NCBI GenBank assembly: GCA_028274465.1
Contig: CM051455.1
Coordinates: forward strand, 107,630,942-107,694,941
Direction: 5' to 3'
Source of the DNA: Plantago ovata
Lineage: Eukaryota > Streptophyta > Magnoliopsida > Lamiales > Plantaginaceae
Length of the DNA: 64,000 bases
The translations under genes and the position numbers were made by a program. Below, one piece after another: positions 1-11,039 of the stretch. Below the pieces are notes generated by a model. That model saw only the letters and a list, made by a program, of their open reading frames with translations. It made no database searches and was not told the origin of the DNA. The stretch's first letter is position 1; every line of letters begins with the position of its first letter.

Positions 1-1193
1 GGCAGCGCCTGCACCCGCGGCGCCCAGTACCCGCGTGCCGCGGGCACCGGTCCCGTCCCAAATTTTTCAAAAAAAAAAAAAATTATATATATATTTTCGG
101 GTTGGACCCAAAATCGAATTTTTAAAAGTTTTGAGGATTGAATTTTATATTTGGAATACAAATATGATTTAATTGTAATTGTTTTATACTAGAGGGGTTA
201 AATTTAATTAGTATAAAGTTAAAGGGCTTATTTGTAATTTATCAATTTTTTTATTGCAAATTAGTCCTTCTACTTTTGAATTTTAGATTTAACACCTCTA
301 AGATTTTTAAAATTACAATTAAGTCCTTCGGGTTTTCGAAAATTGCTACTTGGTCAATAGAATTTTCGAATATTCAATCTAGTCCAAATTTTCAATTATT
401 TCATAGAGATTATAAGTATGGGATTATAATTTTCATAATGAAATTATGAAGTCATTTGTCATCCACATAGGCTACTGCTTGTTTCATATGCTCAATATGC
501 TATTGTTTGACAATGCATGTTTAAATACCATGTTTTTACATTCCGTTCGACCGTTATGCATGCGAGGTCGTGGGATCGGCTCACACTTGCTCCAGATAAG
601 GGGAAGGAGTTCGACTTCTTCCTCTATTAGAAGTCCAAGGGATAAGTTAGATTTTCCTGATTGAGTTTTAATTTGATTGGGAATGAATCTAGACTTGATA
701 TTGGTTTCCTTGTGCGATAAGAATTAGATTCTTATTCCTTTACGAAGTCTAATTGCTTATGCTTTAGGCTTCTATTGACTACTATATATAGTAGACTATT
801 AGAGAGTTTTTGACATAGACTTTGACAGTCATTCTACCCAATTTTCTTAGAGAAAATAAAAACTCTCCCCTCCCCTCTTAGCCTCACGCGCGCGCACCAC
901 CACCGGAGGGAATTGCCTCTTCTTGGTCACATAAAGAATATCCTAACATTCTTCCGATAGGCTGTTCATCCGTGGATACCAAGGTTGAGGTTCTAGGAGC
1001 TGGAAACTAACTCTTATTGTCTTGCAGATATAAGGAGCATTGTAGATATCTTCAACTTCGACGAAGGAGAAGATACACCGGAATATTACGAAGACTTGGA
1101 AACTACTTTGGAAGTAAGGTTAGTCTTCTAATTGACGTGTTTATATATATACGACATATGCATAATCAATTAACCTGTATGTTAAGAAAATTT
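1..1193. other. Repeat-like DNA, no gene seen
   Basis: The first 60 bases are GC-rich and change abruptly to AT-rich DNA. Around 775-800 a TATATATAG box lies between short inverted flanks, and the segment ends near a possible splice acceptor (TTGCAG at about 1022). This resembles the LTR or leader of a retroelement, but no partner repeat is present in the window. No ORF looks like a real protein. Identity is unknown. Confidence 0.3.
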
Positions 1194-1592
1194 TTAAAAT
1201 TCCGCTGCGTACCCTAGGGGTAACTCTGACCATATTTTCTTACCGCAGCCAGGTCTTGATGAACACATGACCAAACTTACAAGACCAACAACACTCCTCA
1301 TTATGTATCCCACGAGTTTGATGTCGTTATACTTCCCGCCAACATACTTCGGATCATCAGTACATGGATATTGGTAGTAGTCAATGTTAACATTCTTGAG
1401 ATGTACAAAGTTCCCGTTTGGTAAATACAAGTCCATGTCTTTATCATAAAAATTCTAGTTTGGTCAAGGGAGGGAGCGTTCATATTGTAGTTAAAGATGC
1501 CAACAAATTAGATTGTGATTAAGGTGAACATAAAGATGCAATCGGATCAAAACAGATACTCGGTACAACAAGATATGTCTTAAAGGCTGCTT

Positions 1593-1767
1593 TTAAAAGA
1601 ATATATATATCCCACGCATATAATCAAACCTAATAATTAGTTCCTCAGCACATTTAGTGTACCCAAACTTATACAAGATAACAAGACCACCAAAGAAGCA
1701 TATGCAAGCTAGTAATAGAAGAAGTGTGAAATTAAACTGCCCAAGCACATTAACCTTGCAGGAGAAG
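1593..1767 (-). pseudogene. Host ORF fragment, 3' part, split by LTR element
   Basis: On the minus strand this encodes a leucine-rich hydrophobic segment (LLLLLACICFFGGLVILYKF) that would be one membrane helix, followed by a short tail and stop. If the LTR element at 1768-5443 and one AGAAG copy are removed, the frame continues directly from the ORF at 5585-5449, so one ORF of about 100 residues was interrupted. A further open stretch at 1436-1194 on the same strand may belong to the same locus. I recognise no family, and a transposon-derived origin is possible. Confidence 0.35.
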
Positions 1768-2260
1768 TGTTGTAAAACCAAAGATGCAAACAACAAGAGT
1801 ATAGAAGTGATTAGTGCAAGTTGTGCGAGCACTGTCCTAAATTATTATTCGTCTAACGATCGAATATCCTTCCAAGATTAAATGCACTCTTCGGTAATAA
1901 ATCGGGAACAAGGAATCAGTAGAAAGAATAATATGTATAGACCAAGTGTATTTAGAGTGAATATATAGCTTGCTAGTTTAAAAGGTTTTGGTTGAAGAAG
2001 AATAAAAACCGTTCTGCTTCTTATAAGCTAAATCCAGTTTATAGTACTAGTAGTCTTCAACATTAAAAAAAAAAAAAACTGATTCTACGACTAAACAAAA
2101 CTAATTTGCTAGCTTTTAGGAAATAGCTTAGACCACATAATAGGACTTTGAAGACTAGAAAATAACAACCGGCACCAACTCTAGAAATGAATACTACTAA
2201 AATTAGGTTGTAGTAAAATTAGTAATAAAAATATTTTGAAACATTTACAAATTTCCAACA
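1768..2260 (-). repeat. 3' LTR of the non-autonomous element (493 bp)
   Basis: Direct repeat of 4940-5443. It is bounded by TG and CA and lies next to the polypurine tract. The shared core includes an A-run of variable length and a block around 1850-1950 that is nearly identical in both copies. Confidence 0.85.
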
Positions 2261-2276
2261 ATCTCCTCTCGTTTCA
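2261..2276 (-). promoter_or_regulatory. Polypurine tract
   Basis: On the minus strand, GAAACGAGAGGAGAT ends exactly where the LTR begins with TGTTGG. This is the position and composition of a plus-strand primer and fixes the element's orientation. Confidence 0.65.
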
Positions 2277-4939
2277 AAAATATTTTCGCAAAAATTTTAC
2301 TTGGGCTAAACATGGGCGAAATGCATCGAATCTGGTGTCTTGTAGACTATGAACCAGACCTAGAATGATAAAACATAACATACAGAGTGTGCAGTGAAGC
2401 GTATAGCTACTATGAACTACAACTCTTTATTGCACATTAATATCTTATCAATCACATTACACCCCACATTCTACTGTTTAACGCGGTTTTACGCATTAAG
2501 GCCGTGCGCGTGTCTGGTAGTTCGTGAATGCTCTAGAGATATGCCACTATCTCATAGGAGTAGCCCCACTCCACATTCATATAGGTGATTTCATCAAGTG
2601 TATAGTGCAGTTTATACACCACTCGTAAGAGCTATGATAATTATTTTTCACCACACCATCTTGCACCTAACACTTATCGCACACCATAGAATAGGAAAAA
2701 ATTATTGTGCTAGCAATACTAACAATGACTTTGTTATTACCCGTATGAACCTTATTCATGGGATCTCCAATCACAAAGGTCGGGTTCCCATCATTGTTAA
2801 TTTCCAATTGGCTAAAAGTCCCATTCCCTCGATGTTTATATTTCTTTCAAAATAGTAGTTAGAGGATTGGCCAAATCTTGACTATTAAATAATTCTCATT
2901 TCAAAGCATGCTTTATCATCACCACAAAATCGAATAAAATTTTATGTTCTCATCATTGTAGGTATTGTTCCTTGCAATGGATATTCACATTAAACCACAT
3001 AGGTTATACCCAACAGTATATTTCTAAGAAGTAATGAACAACTTAGCTTCATCACCAATCGAAAATTAATGGTGGATATTTCATTTGACTTCCTTCCAAG
3101 AAGAAGGGTAAAACACATCGATACTTGCGAATTTTCACTTGTATGATTTCTCATATCATCGTTTAACATTAAAGTTGAACGGATATTTCACCATTTAGGG
3201 TACCATAACATATTGTACCATAGATCACAATTTTAAACATGTCAAGAAATCATACTAGCTCCACCTATCTCTGGTCGGATGCTAGTTTCACAAGGGATAT
3301 TCACGTGTAACATTGAGATGTCCAAAACAACAATCTTGCAATAGCAACCTACGCCATATATGTAGTAGTCTTCATTGTGACATTTGCATACAAACCAACT
3401 AGTTCCTTCCTGTCTCTCATATACCAAATAAACTTCAATGGAGTAAACAAACTTGATTTTAACCAAAAAGTAGCAGAAAGGTAACAATACTTATGCAACA
3501 CAACAAACGTGCAATCACCCCCTTCATATTCATATGATCAAGATCCAAGATAGTAATACTTTTAGAAATGCAACACCACATTGTAAACAATCACTCTACA
3601 CACATATGATTAGAATAGTTTGATACCAAAGTTTAATCACAATCATCAACTTATAACAAAACAGAATCACAAAAAGTTTATACATAGTGGAATAGTGCTA
3701 AGCTTTAATAAGTTGACTCATTTTTTTTTCATTGTATCTTTAATATCATAGAGGATGGTCATAAATCATAAATGTAACTCTAAAAGATATATTAAAGCTT
3801 ATGAATATTTCCAAGTACCAAAGAAACATTAGTACCATTTCATGAGAACATGCCATCAAAACTCATTTACAATTAAGAACAATCAACATGCATTTTAATT
3901 TGCAACATATATATATATTTCTCGTCCACAAATTAATTTTTCTAAACTGATGTCATCAACAATAACATTCTCAAGGAAAAGTGATTAACAATCTTCACAT
4001 ATACAAATAACACATGGACAAATCCTGTCAGGACGACATCTTCAAACATTACAAGAATTACATGTTTGTTTGTTTTTTTCGAAATAGTCAATTCCACGAT
4101 GAGTCATAAACTCATAATATCCGAGTACTAGAACGAAAAACATACAACTTCCATGTAACTCATACATTCTTAAACAAGTAAAACATTTAGATAAAATGTT
4201 AAATCAGTATGATGCCACAAGTACTTAATTACAAAATCACGGCAAAAGGAACATCTCCACATGCATTGCTTGATATCTTAAGGACCAGATCACTACAGAG
4301 CAATTGGCTTTTCCAAATTATATCTAACTTGCAAGCAACTGATCAAATTTTCCTTTGCAGTTACACATTCGACATGCTAAGTGTATGAAGGAGCTGAGGT
4401 ATATATTATATCATATTAATTTTCTTTTTTATGATCATGCAGTGAATAAGTAACACATACTTGATAATAAGGATGTGGCTACTAATTAAGCATAGAATCA
4501 AAGAGCAGATCAACCATGGTATACATAACATATTAACATGACTTCACGATATGTCTAAAAATTAGTCATGCATAAGCATAGTCAATATCTAGCACAATAT
4601 AGATAACATATCAAACTATATCCGTCTACGGTCTATGAGCATATAGTATGTGATAAGAATAGAACATGTGTACCAGGCACCATGGAAATAAACAATTAGG
4701 ACTTGTTTCTTCTTTGGTTAGTCTGCCAGAAAATCTACGCACTTCACATTTTCAGCTTCTCAACAAATGTCCAAACCAAAGTGACAATAAAACTTTGAGA
4801 CAACTCCAATCCAGCGAACCAGACACCATATGTGTAATACACCCGATTCTCGTGAAAAACTCATACTGCTAGGACCCTAAACTACACTAATTTTATTTTG
4901 TTTGCATCCAAAAACAAATTGGAGAATAATCCTTTAGAT

Positions 4940-5443
4940 TGTTGTAAAACCTGAAAAAGATGCAAACAAGAAGAGTATAGAAGTGAGCAGTTCAAGTCGT
5001 GCGAGCACTGTCCTAAAGGATTATTCGTCTAACGATCGAATATCCTCCTAGGATTAAATGCACTCTTCGGTAATAAACCGGGAACAAGGAATCAGTAGAA
5101 AGAATAATATGTATATTCCAAGTGTATTTAGAGTGAATATATAGCTTGCTAGTTTAAAAGGTTTTGGTTGAAGAAGAATAAAAAACGTTCTTCTCCTTAT
5201 AAGCTAAATCCAGCCAAGTATTTATAGTACTACTAGTCTTCAACGTTCAAAAAAAAAAAACTGATTCTACGACTAAACAAAACTAATTTGCTAGCTTTTA
5301 GGAAATCGCTTAGACCACCAAAAATAGGACTTGAAGACTAGAAAATAACAACCGGCACCAACTCTAGAAATGAATACTACTAAAATTTGGTTGTAGTAAA
5401 ATTAGTAATAAAAATATTTTGAAACATTTACAAATTTCCAACA
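4940..5443 (-). repeat. 5' LTR of the non-autonomous element (504 bp)
   Basis: Partner of 1768-2260, slightly longer because of small insertions near the A-run. The base after CCAACA is the first base of the right target duplication. Confidence 0.85.
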
Positions 5444-5448
5444 AGAAG

Positions 5449-5585
5449 TATATGGAATCAGGACTAGTTACTGGTGTCATATTAGCAATGTACTGAAACA
5501 ATTTTGCATAGTCAAGACTCAAACCTTGTAATTGCAGACATTTATGATTAGTCTCTCCAGATGAGGTACGTTTTCTAATAGGCAT
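5449..5585 (-). pseudogene. Host ORF fragment, 5' part
   Basis: Minus-strand ORF starting MPIRKRTSSGETN and staying open into the LTR element. Its frame joins to the membrane-helix segment at 1767-1593 once the insertion is removed. There is no recognised domain. It lies immediately next to the target duplication AGAAG. Confidence 0.35.
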
Positions 5586-5944
5586 GATATCCCAAGCACA
5601 TCATAATTCCAAGGGACCGTTACATCTAGTACCCTAGTAGATGTCAATTATTACATCTAGGTCCAAACTATATCACCTATTACATTGAACCGCCGGTTAG
5701 ATAGTATCTGTTACAGAGTCCTGTAGCAGTTCGTGTTAGTTCGTTGTCTGTAGTTCATGTTAATACGTAGAGCTAGAAAACGTTTGTAATTAGCAACACT
5801 AGTCGGTGAACTGAGCTTTAAGTATTGTCTGAGCTCTGTTTGAGCGATTTATGATTGATGATATGAAATTACAGTAGCTTAGTTTCTCTCTAGTTCTATA
5901 GCTAGCAAATTCGTAGCAGTTACATAGCACAAGTTTGTAACAAT

Positions 5945-5959
5945 TGGTATCTCGGAGCC
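5945..5959 (+). promoter_or_regulatory. Primer-binding-site-like sequence
   Basis: TGGTATCTCGGAGCC is the usual plant initiator-Met-tRNA primer site TGGTATCAGAGC with a small internal change. It lies 20 bases upstream of the ORF start at 5979. Confidence 0.5.
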
Positions 5960-5978
5960 AATCCATGCAAGCGCATCC

Positions 5979-7055
5979 ATGGTGACGGCAACAAAGAAAA
6001 TTGAATCTCTGGAGAAGCTGGCTGGTGAAACGCAGACAGATCTCAGGGAGTTAGCTAAGGCACGCGAGGAGGAGCGAGTAACAGCTCGGGATCGGAAGTT
6101 CGAGGAATTGCGAGCTTTGATTGCTGGTCTCACCGGAGTTCGCAATCCACGAGTGGAGGAAACAACAAATCCAACTGCTCGTGTTGTTAATTCAGATCGT
6201 GTTACTAAATTGGCGGTTTCTGAGACTCGATCGACAGATCGATTGGTGGTTTCTCAGTCATCATTGACTGATCTCCAGCAGCCAAAAAGAGACATTGATC
6301 GATGGCGAATATTATGCGAAAAATCGGGGAAAATGTATTCACGGCTGAATGAGCAAGTGCGTGAATTGGACAAATTGCGAGTGAAGCTCTATGAAGCACG
6401 AAATTGTGCCAAACTGAGAATTGCCACCATTATTAACTCCATGAAGGTAACTAGATGGGATATTTGGCGTTTGAATATGGATTGCTATAAAGCATTGTTT
6501 TCGTTACAAAGGAAAGAGACGATTACAGTTAATGAAACTATCCTTGTATATGATTTTCAAAGATTATGTCGAAAAGTTGTGGCAGAGACACAAGCTTTAT
6601 ATACTGCATTTGAACTTCATGAGCTGGGAAAGTCTGATTTGATAATTTGTGATGTTCAAAATTTGTTTAGTGGAGAAGATGATATATTGCTTCATGTCCG
6701 CAAATTGTTCGATGAAATGCCTAAGAGAAATATAAAGGCTGTAAAGGGTATTGAGTGGGAGGACGACGTATTGTGTGATATACATTACTTGTTTGAGGAG
6801 ATGTTTGAGAGAAAATCACAAGGAAGGAGTAGCATCTCTACTGGTGATGTTATATTTGTAAGCTCAAGTTACATTAGCATTGAGTTTTCATACATGAATT
6901 TATTGGATTCGCTGATTGCTGAATATGGATGTTTGGGTGGGTTAATTTGCTCAGAAAGTATAGGAGAGAAGGTGATGAATGTGTATTTTACAATTTCATA
7001 TAAGTATTTTTCACCTATTTTAGCTATCCTCTATGTTAATTTAGTTATATTTTAG
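5979..7055 (+). CDS. Retroelement-associated ORF, unknown function
   Basis: A 358-codon uninterrupted ORF starting MVTATKKIESLEKLAGETQ. Residues 1-45 are charged and heptad-like, probably a coiled coil, as at the start of some Ty3/gypsy Gag proteins. The middle (residues 100-250) is basic, with RKETI and RLCRKVV patches. The C-terminus (residues 320-358) is hydrophobic (YFSPILAILYVNLVIF). There is no CCHC knuckle, protease or RT motif, so calling it Gag is only an inference from its position after the primer site. The ORF is intact although the surrounding element is broken. Confidence 0.45.
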   Translation: MVTATKKIESLEKLAGETQTDLRELAKAREEERVTARDRKFEELRALIAGLTGVRNPRVEETTNPTARVVNSDRVTKLAVSETRSTDRLVVSQSSLTDLQQPKRDIDRWRILCEKSGKMYSRLNEQVRELDKLRVKLYEARNCAKLRIATIINSMKVTRWDIWRLNMDCYKALFSLQRKETITVNETILVYDFQRLCRKVVAETQALYTAFELHELGKSDLIICDVQNLFSGEDDILLHVRKLFDEMPKRNIKAVKGIEWEDDVLCDIHYLFEEMFERKSQGRSSISTGDVIFVSSSYISIEFSYMNLLDSLIAEYGCLGGLICSESIGEKVMNVYFTISYKYFSPILAILYVNLVIF

Positions 7056-7304
7056 TGCATTTTATTAGTATAGTGTCACGTTTCCCTTTAGTTTTTATTT
7101 TACTGGTTTTGGTTGAAAAACGAGGTTTTCCGGGCAATTATATTGAAGTAGACAAGGAATTGGTGTTCCAGAAGCCTAATTGGAGTATCTGAAAGATTCC
7201 GGATAGGATTTGAAGTCTAGGGGTCGAATCTGGAGGCTAGAAGTCAGAAACCGAGTCCGAAAAGGGGAAGAAATCTAAAAACGCGTATCTGGCCGGAATT
7301 TACT

Positions 7305-7386
7305 CCCGGGCGAATCGCCCGGGATGTGGGGCGAATCGCCCCACACCAGGCGAATCGCCCGGTGTGTGGGGCACTTCGCCCCACAC
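7305..7386. repeat. Cluster of four GC-rich hairpin palindromes
   Basis: Four successive inverted repeats lie in 82 bp: 7305-7323 (CCCGGGCGA-A-TCGCCCGGG), 7326-7344 (GTGGGGCGA-A-TCGCCCCAC), 7344-7364 (one mismatch) and 7364-7386 (GTGTGGGGC, 5-nt loop). The core GGGCGAATCGCCC is constant while the outer bases change in a paired way. The cluster ends about 12 bp upstream of the TATA box. Confidence 0.9.
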
Positions 7387-7397
7387 AATTCGAAGCC

Positions 7398-7407
7398 TAT
7401 ATATAGT
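7398..7407 (+). promoter_or_regulatory. TATA box of gypsy LTR
   Basis: CTATATATAG lies directly downstream of the palindrome cluster inside the LTR and is a probable transcription start signal. Confidence 0.5.
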
Positions 7408-8198
7408 TGCTCAGTTTTTCTCCGTTTTTCATACTTTTCCAGATCTTTTCTCTCACCTTTCTCTGTAGTTTTAGGTAGGAATTTTCCAGAGCCTGTTCTG
7501 GGGGTTCTTAGCTTAGGAGATACTTTTTCTTAGCAGTTTGGAGCTTGTAAGATCGCGATTCTTCGGAGATTGACAACCTTCGGTAACATTGTATCTTACA
7601 ATTTTTCTACTTATTTTTATATATCTTTCATCATGTTTTCATTCATTCGTGGTATGATTTCTGTTGATTGCATGACAACTATGAGTAGCTAAACTTCTCG
7701 TTGGTGATAGTATGTGATTTCTTAGCGAAGGGTTGATAATTATGCTAATATACTCTGAGTTATTGCTTTATTTATTTGATCTATCTAAATCTCTATCTTC
7801 GTATTGTTGAATAATTACTTAACAGAATTGGACAATTCATTGATCTTTTGATCTATCTAAATCTATATCTTTGTAGTGTTGATTAATTACAACTGGACAA
7901 TTCATTGATCAAAGATCTCCATGCAAGACCGAGGAATTTATGCATGATTATTAACCCGTTATGCTTTGAATGACCATACTATCACCAATCTCCATTATCT
8001 GTTAAGAAAAACCTTTGCTAAGTTGTCTGCTATTTTATATTCTCAAGTTAAATTAGATAAAGCTAGTTATAGTCCTTAGAGATCGACACTCGAGGTTATT
8101 CTACTGCTACACTACGGTTTTCGTTGTAGTTGTAAATTGCCTTTGGCTAAATACAAATTTATTTGATTAATCGAGTCTGACAAACCGTTTCATTAAAT

Positions 8199-8216
8199 TG
8201 GCACCGTTGTCGGGGA
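8199..8216 (+). promoter_or_regulatory. Primer-binding site (tRNA-Asp type)
   Basis: TGGCACCGTTGTCGGGGA differs at two positions from the Athila-type primer site TGGCGCCGTTGCCGGGGA. Confidence 0.7.
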
Positions 8217-8343
8217 CTATACTCCTTTTTTCTGTTTAATTTGTTTATATTTTCAGCTTTCAATTCCTAGTTCTAGTAGTTTTTAGTTTTCCTATTTAAT
8301 CTCTCTCTCTGACATTGCTTTCCTAGTTTGTTACAGATAGTGT

Positions 8344-9910
8344 ATGCCACATACACGATCTAGAGGAACACCGCTTGCTGATTCAATTGCTGAGATCGAC
8401 AGAGTCTACCACCAAAGAAGGCGACTACTTCAAAGGCGTGCACTAGAGGAAATAGAGGATACCGATTTCTCTGAATCTCTACACAGTCTTTTCAAGGAAA
8501 TCGACGGAATGGCAGAAGCTAGACCACTAAAAGCATGGGTTCAACCCTCCAAGGATCTAGAGGAACACCGGCGATTGTTCTTTCGTCTGCAACTCGAGAT
8601 CTGGAAATCAAGAACCACGCATTCCAACAACTTCCGAGGTTCTATGGCTTAGCAAGGGAAGATGTGATGGGGTACTTGCACGATATCGATGATTTCGTCA
8701 ACCAACTCCCACGAACCGGAGTTGAAATAACAACGGATGAGTTGAGGATGAAGGTTTTTTCTATGGGGCTTGGAGACAGAGCCAAGTCATGGTTGAGTTC
8801 TCTACCAGCAAGCTCGCTGGACACTTGGGAGAAGGTTTTTTCAGCTTTCATGGAAAAATACTTCCCTCACACCTTGACTACCGCGCTTAAGGCACAAATC
8901 ACTGGATTAAAACAGGACTATGATGAGATCATCTACACCGCGTTTGAGAGGTTCCAAGACCTCACGAACAAGTGCCCTCACCATGGTTTTGAGCTTTCTG
9001 GCCTAGTCCAACACTTCTACAATGGACTAACCTTCGAGAACCAAGAAGTGGTGGACTTCCCATGTCGAGGCAATATTGGGAGGAAACCGCAGAAACCGTC
9101 TGGGCAGTTTTCGAAAGGCTTGCTAAGGGTTCACAGTTCAAGGACCCAAGGGCAATGGCTAGGAGACGTGGACCTGAAGCTCCACCTACTCAAGAAGCCC
9201 CTATGTATAGGGGGAATGGGGATCAATTCGAGTGCTTTACCAACGAATTGAAGCAAGTCCTCAAGAGCGCCACTGGAACAACTGTTTCGAACGAAGTTTG
9301 TCGAATATGCAAGAACTATGGGCATGGGGCTCATATGTGTAGATCGGAGCTTGCTTATGATGATGGCAACTGGGCTCAAGAAGGCGAAGAGGAAGCCTTT
9401 GCTACGGAGTTTGGTACTCAAGAAGCTAGCTACGGACAAGATGGTAGGAATCCTCGAGGTGGATTTTGGAGAAGAGGGTTCCGAAATAATCAAGGATATG
9501 CACCGGCTAGCCAAACTTATGGCCATAACCAAGACCATAGTAGGCTTAACTATGGTAATGACCACTGCGAAAACTCCGCTCCGAAAGAGCAACCGAAGTC
9601 GAAGTCGGCTCAACTGATGGAGAACTTGCAAAAGATGGTTGATCATACCCAAAGTTTTCTCAAACGTTATGAAGAAGATTCTGAGAAGACTAGGGCGAGG
9701 CTTGATCGATTGGAAGAGAGCACTAGGCTTGCCCATCAAAAGATGCAAGAGTTGATCGACAGAGGAGCAAGTAGGGAGCAAGGCAAGCTGCCTAGCAACA
9801 CTGAGAAGTCGATGGCCATTACCTTGGTGGGTGATCTACCTGTCGAAATCACCATCAAGAAGGTTGCTAAGTGCGAGTGTTGCAAGGGGGGAAGTGCCCC
9901 CACAGGCTAA
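8344..9910 (+). pseudogene. gag: Athila-like Gag, frameshifted
   Basis: Start MPHTRSRGTPLADS at 8344. The Retrotrans_gag region (FQQLPRFYGLAREDVMGYLH, then W-x-F/L-K motifs ending FERFQDLTNKCPHHGF) lies in a second frame from about 8560. A third frame, from about 9060, carries a zinc knuckle CRICKNYGHGAHMC (C-x2-C-x4-H-x4-C, about 9302) and a coiled-coil tail. At least two frameshifts (near 8560 and 9060) separate the parts, so it cannot make one Gag protein. The gene precedes a protease that sits in yet another frame. Confidence 0.8.
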
Positions 9911-10493
9911 GGAAGAAGAGAAGTACCTTGGTTCTGACGAGAGTGAAGAGGAGCAAGAGGATCCCGAGCCACTCCCTCAAAGTTTCGATGTTAAGGTCGG
10001 GATTGGTAAGCTTGAAGATGTCCGTGCCACACTAGACACGGGATCCTACTCTAATGTGCTCCCTATGAATGTGTTTGAGAAGAGTAGCCTTGGAAAACTA
10101 TCTGAGCATAAGGCTATTGTGCAACTGGCGGATGGATCATTTGTGAGACCCGAAGGCGTTGTGAAGAACGTATTGGTCAAGATTGGGGAAACTTCTGTAT
10201 ACACCAATTTTGTAGTTATGTCGGCGTCTACACCTGGGATGGGGGATGTCGTTCTCTTTGGGCGAACGTTCTTAACCAAGCTACGCTCCGTGATAGACAT
10301 CTACCGAAGGACTTGCACCATTGAGGTGGATGGCAAGCGACATGTGTTGCGAGCCATATCTGATCCACCTGATACTTCTCACACTATTAACTATTGTGGT
10401 CTTGTTGTCTATGTTCATCCTTATTCACAGGTTCGTGGCATGAGGAGAAGATCCATGAAGGGGAAGTCTAGTACCCTTAATAAGAAGAGCTAG
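9831..10493 (+). pseudogene. Retroelement aspartic protease domain
   Basis: The catalytic motif LDTGSYSNVLP and the downstream flap-like VVLFGRTFLTKL mark a retropepsin, followed by TCTIEVDGKR. It is separated from Gag by a frame change at a run of six G (about 9885), so its apparent ATG is probably not a real start. After its stop codon at 10491-10493 the sequence goes straight to the post-pol spacer; no RT motif follows. Confidence 0.75.
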
Positions 10494-10758
10494 GCGCAGA
10501 CAGGAGTCGAGTCAAAGACTTTAAACAATGGCGCTATTCGGGAGGCAACCTGGAGTTTTTATCGCTTTTTTACCGCTTTTCTACATGCATTCATTCTTGA
10601 AAAATTTGCTTTTCATATGTGAATTTGTTCGTCTCTGTGTCGTATGTGCTTGTGTTATGTTTGAGTGAGATTTTTCGAGTGGTTTTATGAGAAAAATGAT
10701 TTTCGGACTTAAAAACCGCGTTTTTCGGAAGATTTCGTCTCCCCGCATCAGGAGGTGG

Positions 10759-10813
10759 GGGGCGAATCGCCCCGCACGGGGCGACTCGCCCCGCACCCGG
10801 GGTGACTCGCCCC
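10759..10813. repeat. Second cluster of GGGGCGA palindromes
   Basis: Three inverted repeats: 10759-10773 (GGGGCGA-A-TCGCCCC), 10777-10793 (CGGGGCGA-C-TCGCCCCG) and 10799-10813 (GGGGTGA-C-TCGCCCC, one G:U). They have the same core as the cluster at 7305-7386, though the flanking sequence is not homologous. Confidence 0.9.
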
Positions 10814-11039
10814 ACGGTCTCTGCTGGGTTAAAATCGCGAGAAATCCCCATTCACCTCATTTCTTCATCTCTTCACCCTTCTTACTCCCCAAAAAACCGA
10901 AACTCGCAAAAATAGCTTCAAATCTTCATAAAACCTTCATTTCTCCACCAAATTTAGTGTTCTATAGCTTCAATCGAAGCCCATTACATGATCTTTCTTT
11001 TCATCCGAACAAATTTCACCCTAGTGTATTCGTTTTCCA

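Larger units (their letters stand above)
1768..5443 (-). mobile_element. Complete non-autonomous LTR retrotransposon
   Basis: Two direct repeats (1768-2260 and 4940-5443) both begin TGTTGTAAAACC and end CCAACA. The element is flanked by identical 5-bp sequences, AGAAG at 1763-1767 and 5444-5448, which is the target-site duplication of a complete insertion. A purine tract next to the left repeat, read on the minus strand, sets the orientation as minus. The ~2.7 kb interior has no gag or pol ORF, so it must have been mobilised in trans (LARD-like). No convincing tRNA primer site lies beside the right repeat. LTR divergence is a few percent by eye plus small indels, so it is a moderately old insertion. 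Confidence 0.85.
5590..7073 (+). mobile_element. LTR-type element remnant with unfamiliar ORF
   Basis: An LTR-like stretch (about 5620-5940) is followed at 5945 by an initiator-Met-tRNA-like primer site, then a 358-aa ORF. No 3' LTR is seen. The element appears to be cut off on the right by the gypsy relic that begins near 7074, so boundaries are approximate. The 5' LTR start was not determined. Confidence 0.5.
7074..8193 (+). repeat. 5' LTR of the gypsy relic (approximate)
   Basis: The region runs from a TGTCACG start to TTTCA just before the primer site. It contains four GC-rich palindromes, a TATA box at 7398, and an AT-rich tail with a locally repeated phrase (TTTGATCTATCTAAATCT, about 7776 and 7847). 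No second copy exists in the window to confirm the ends. Confidence 0.5.
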
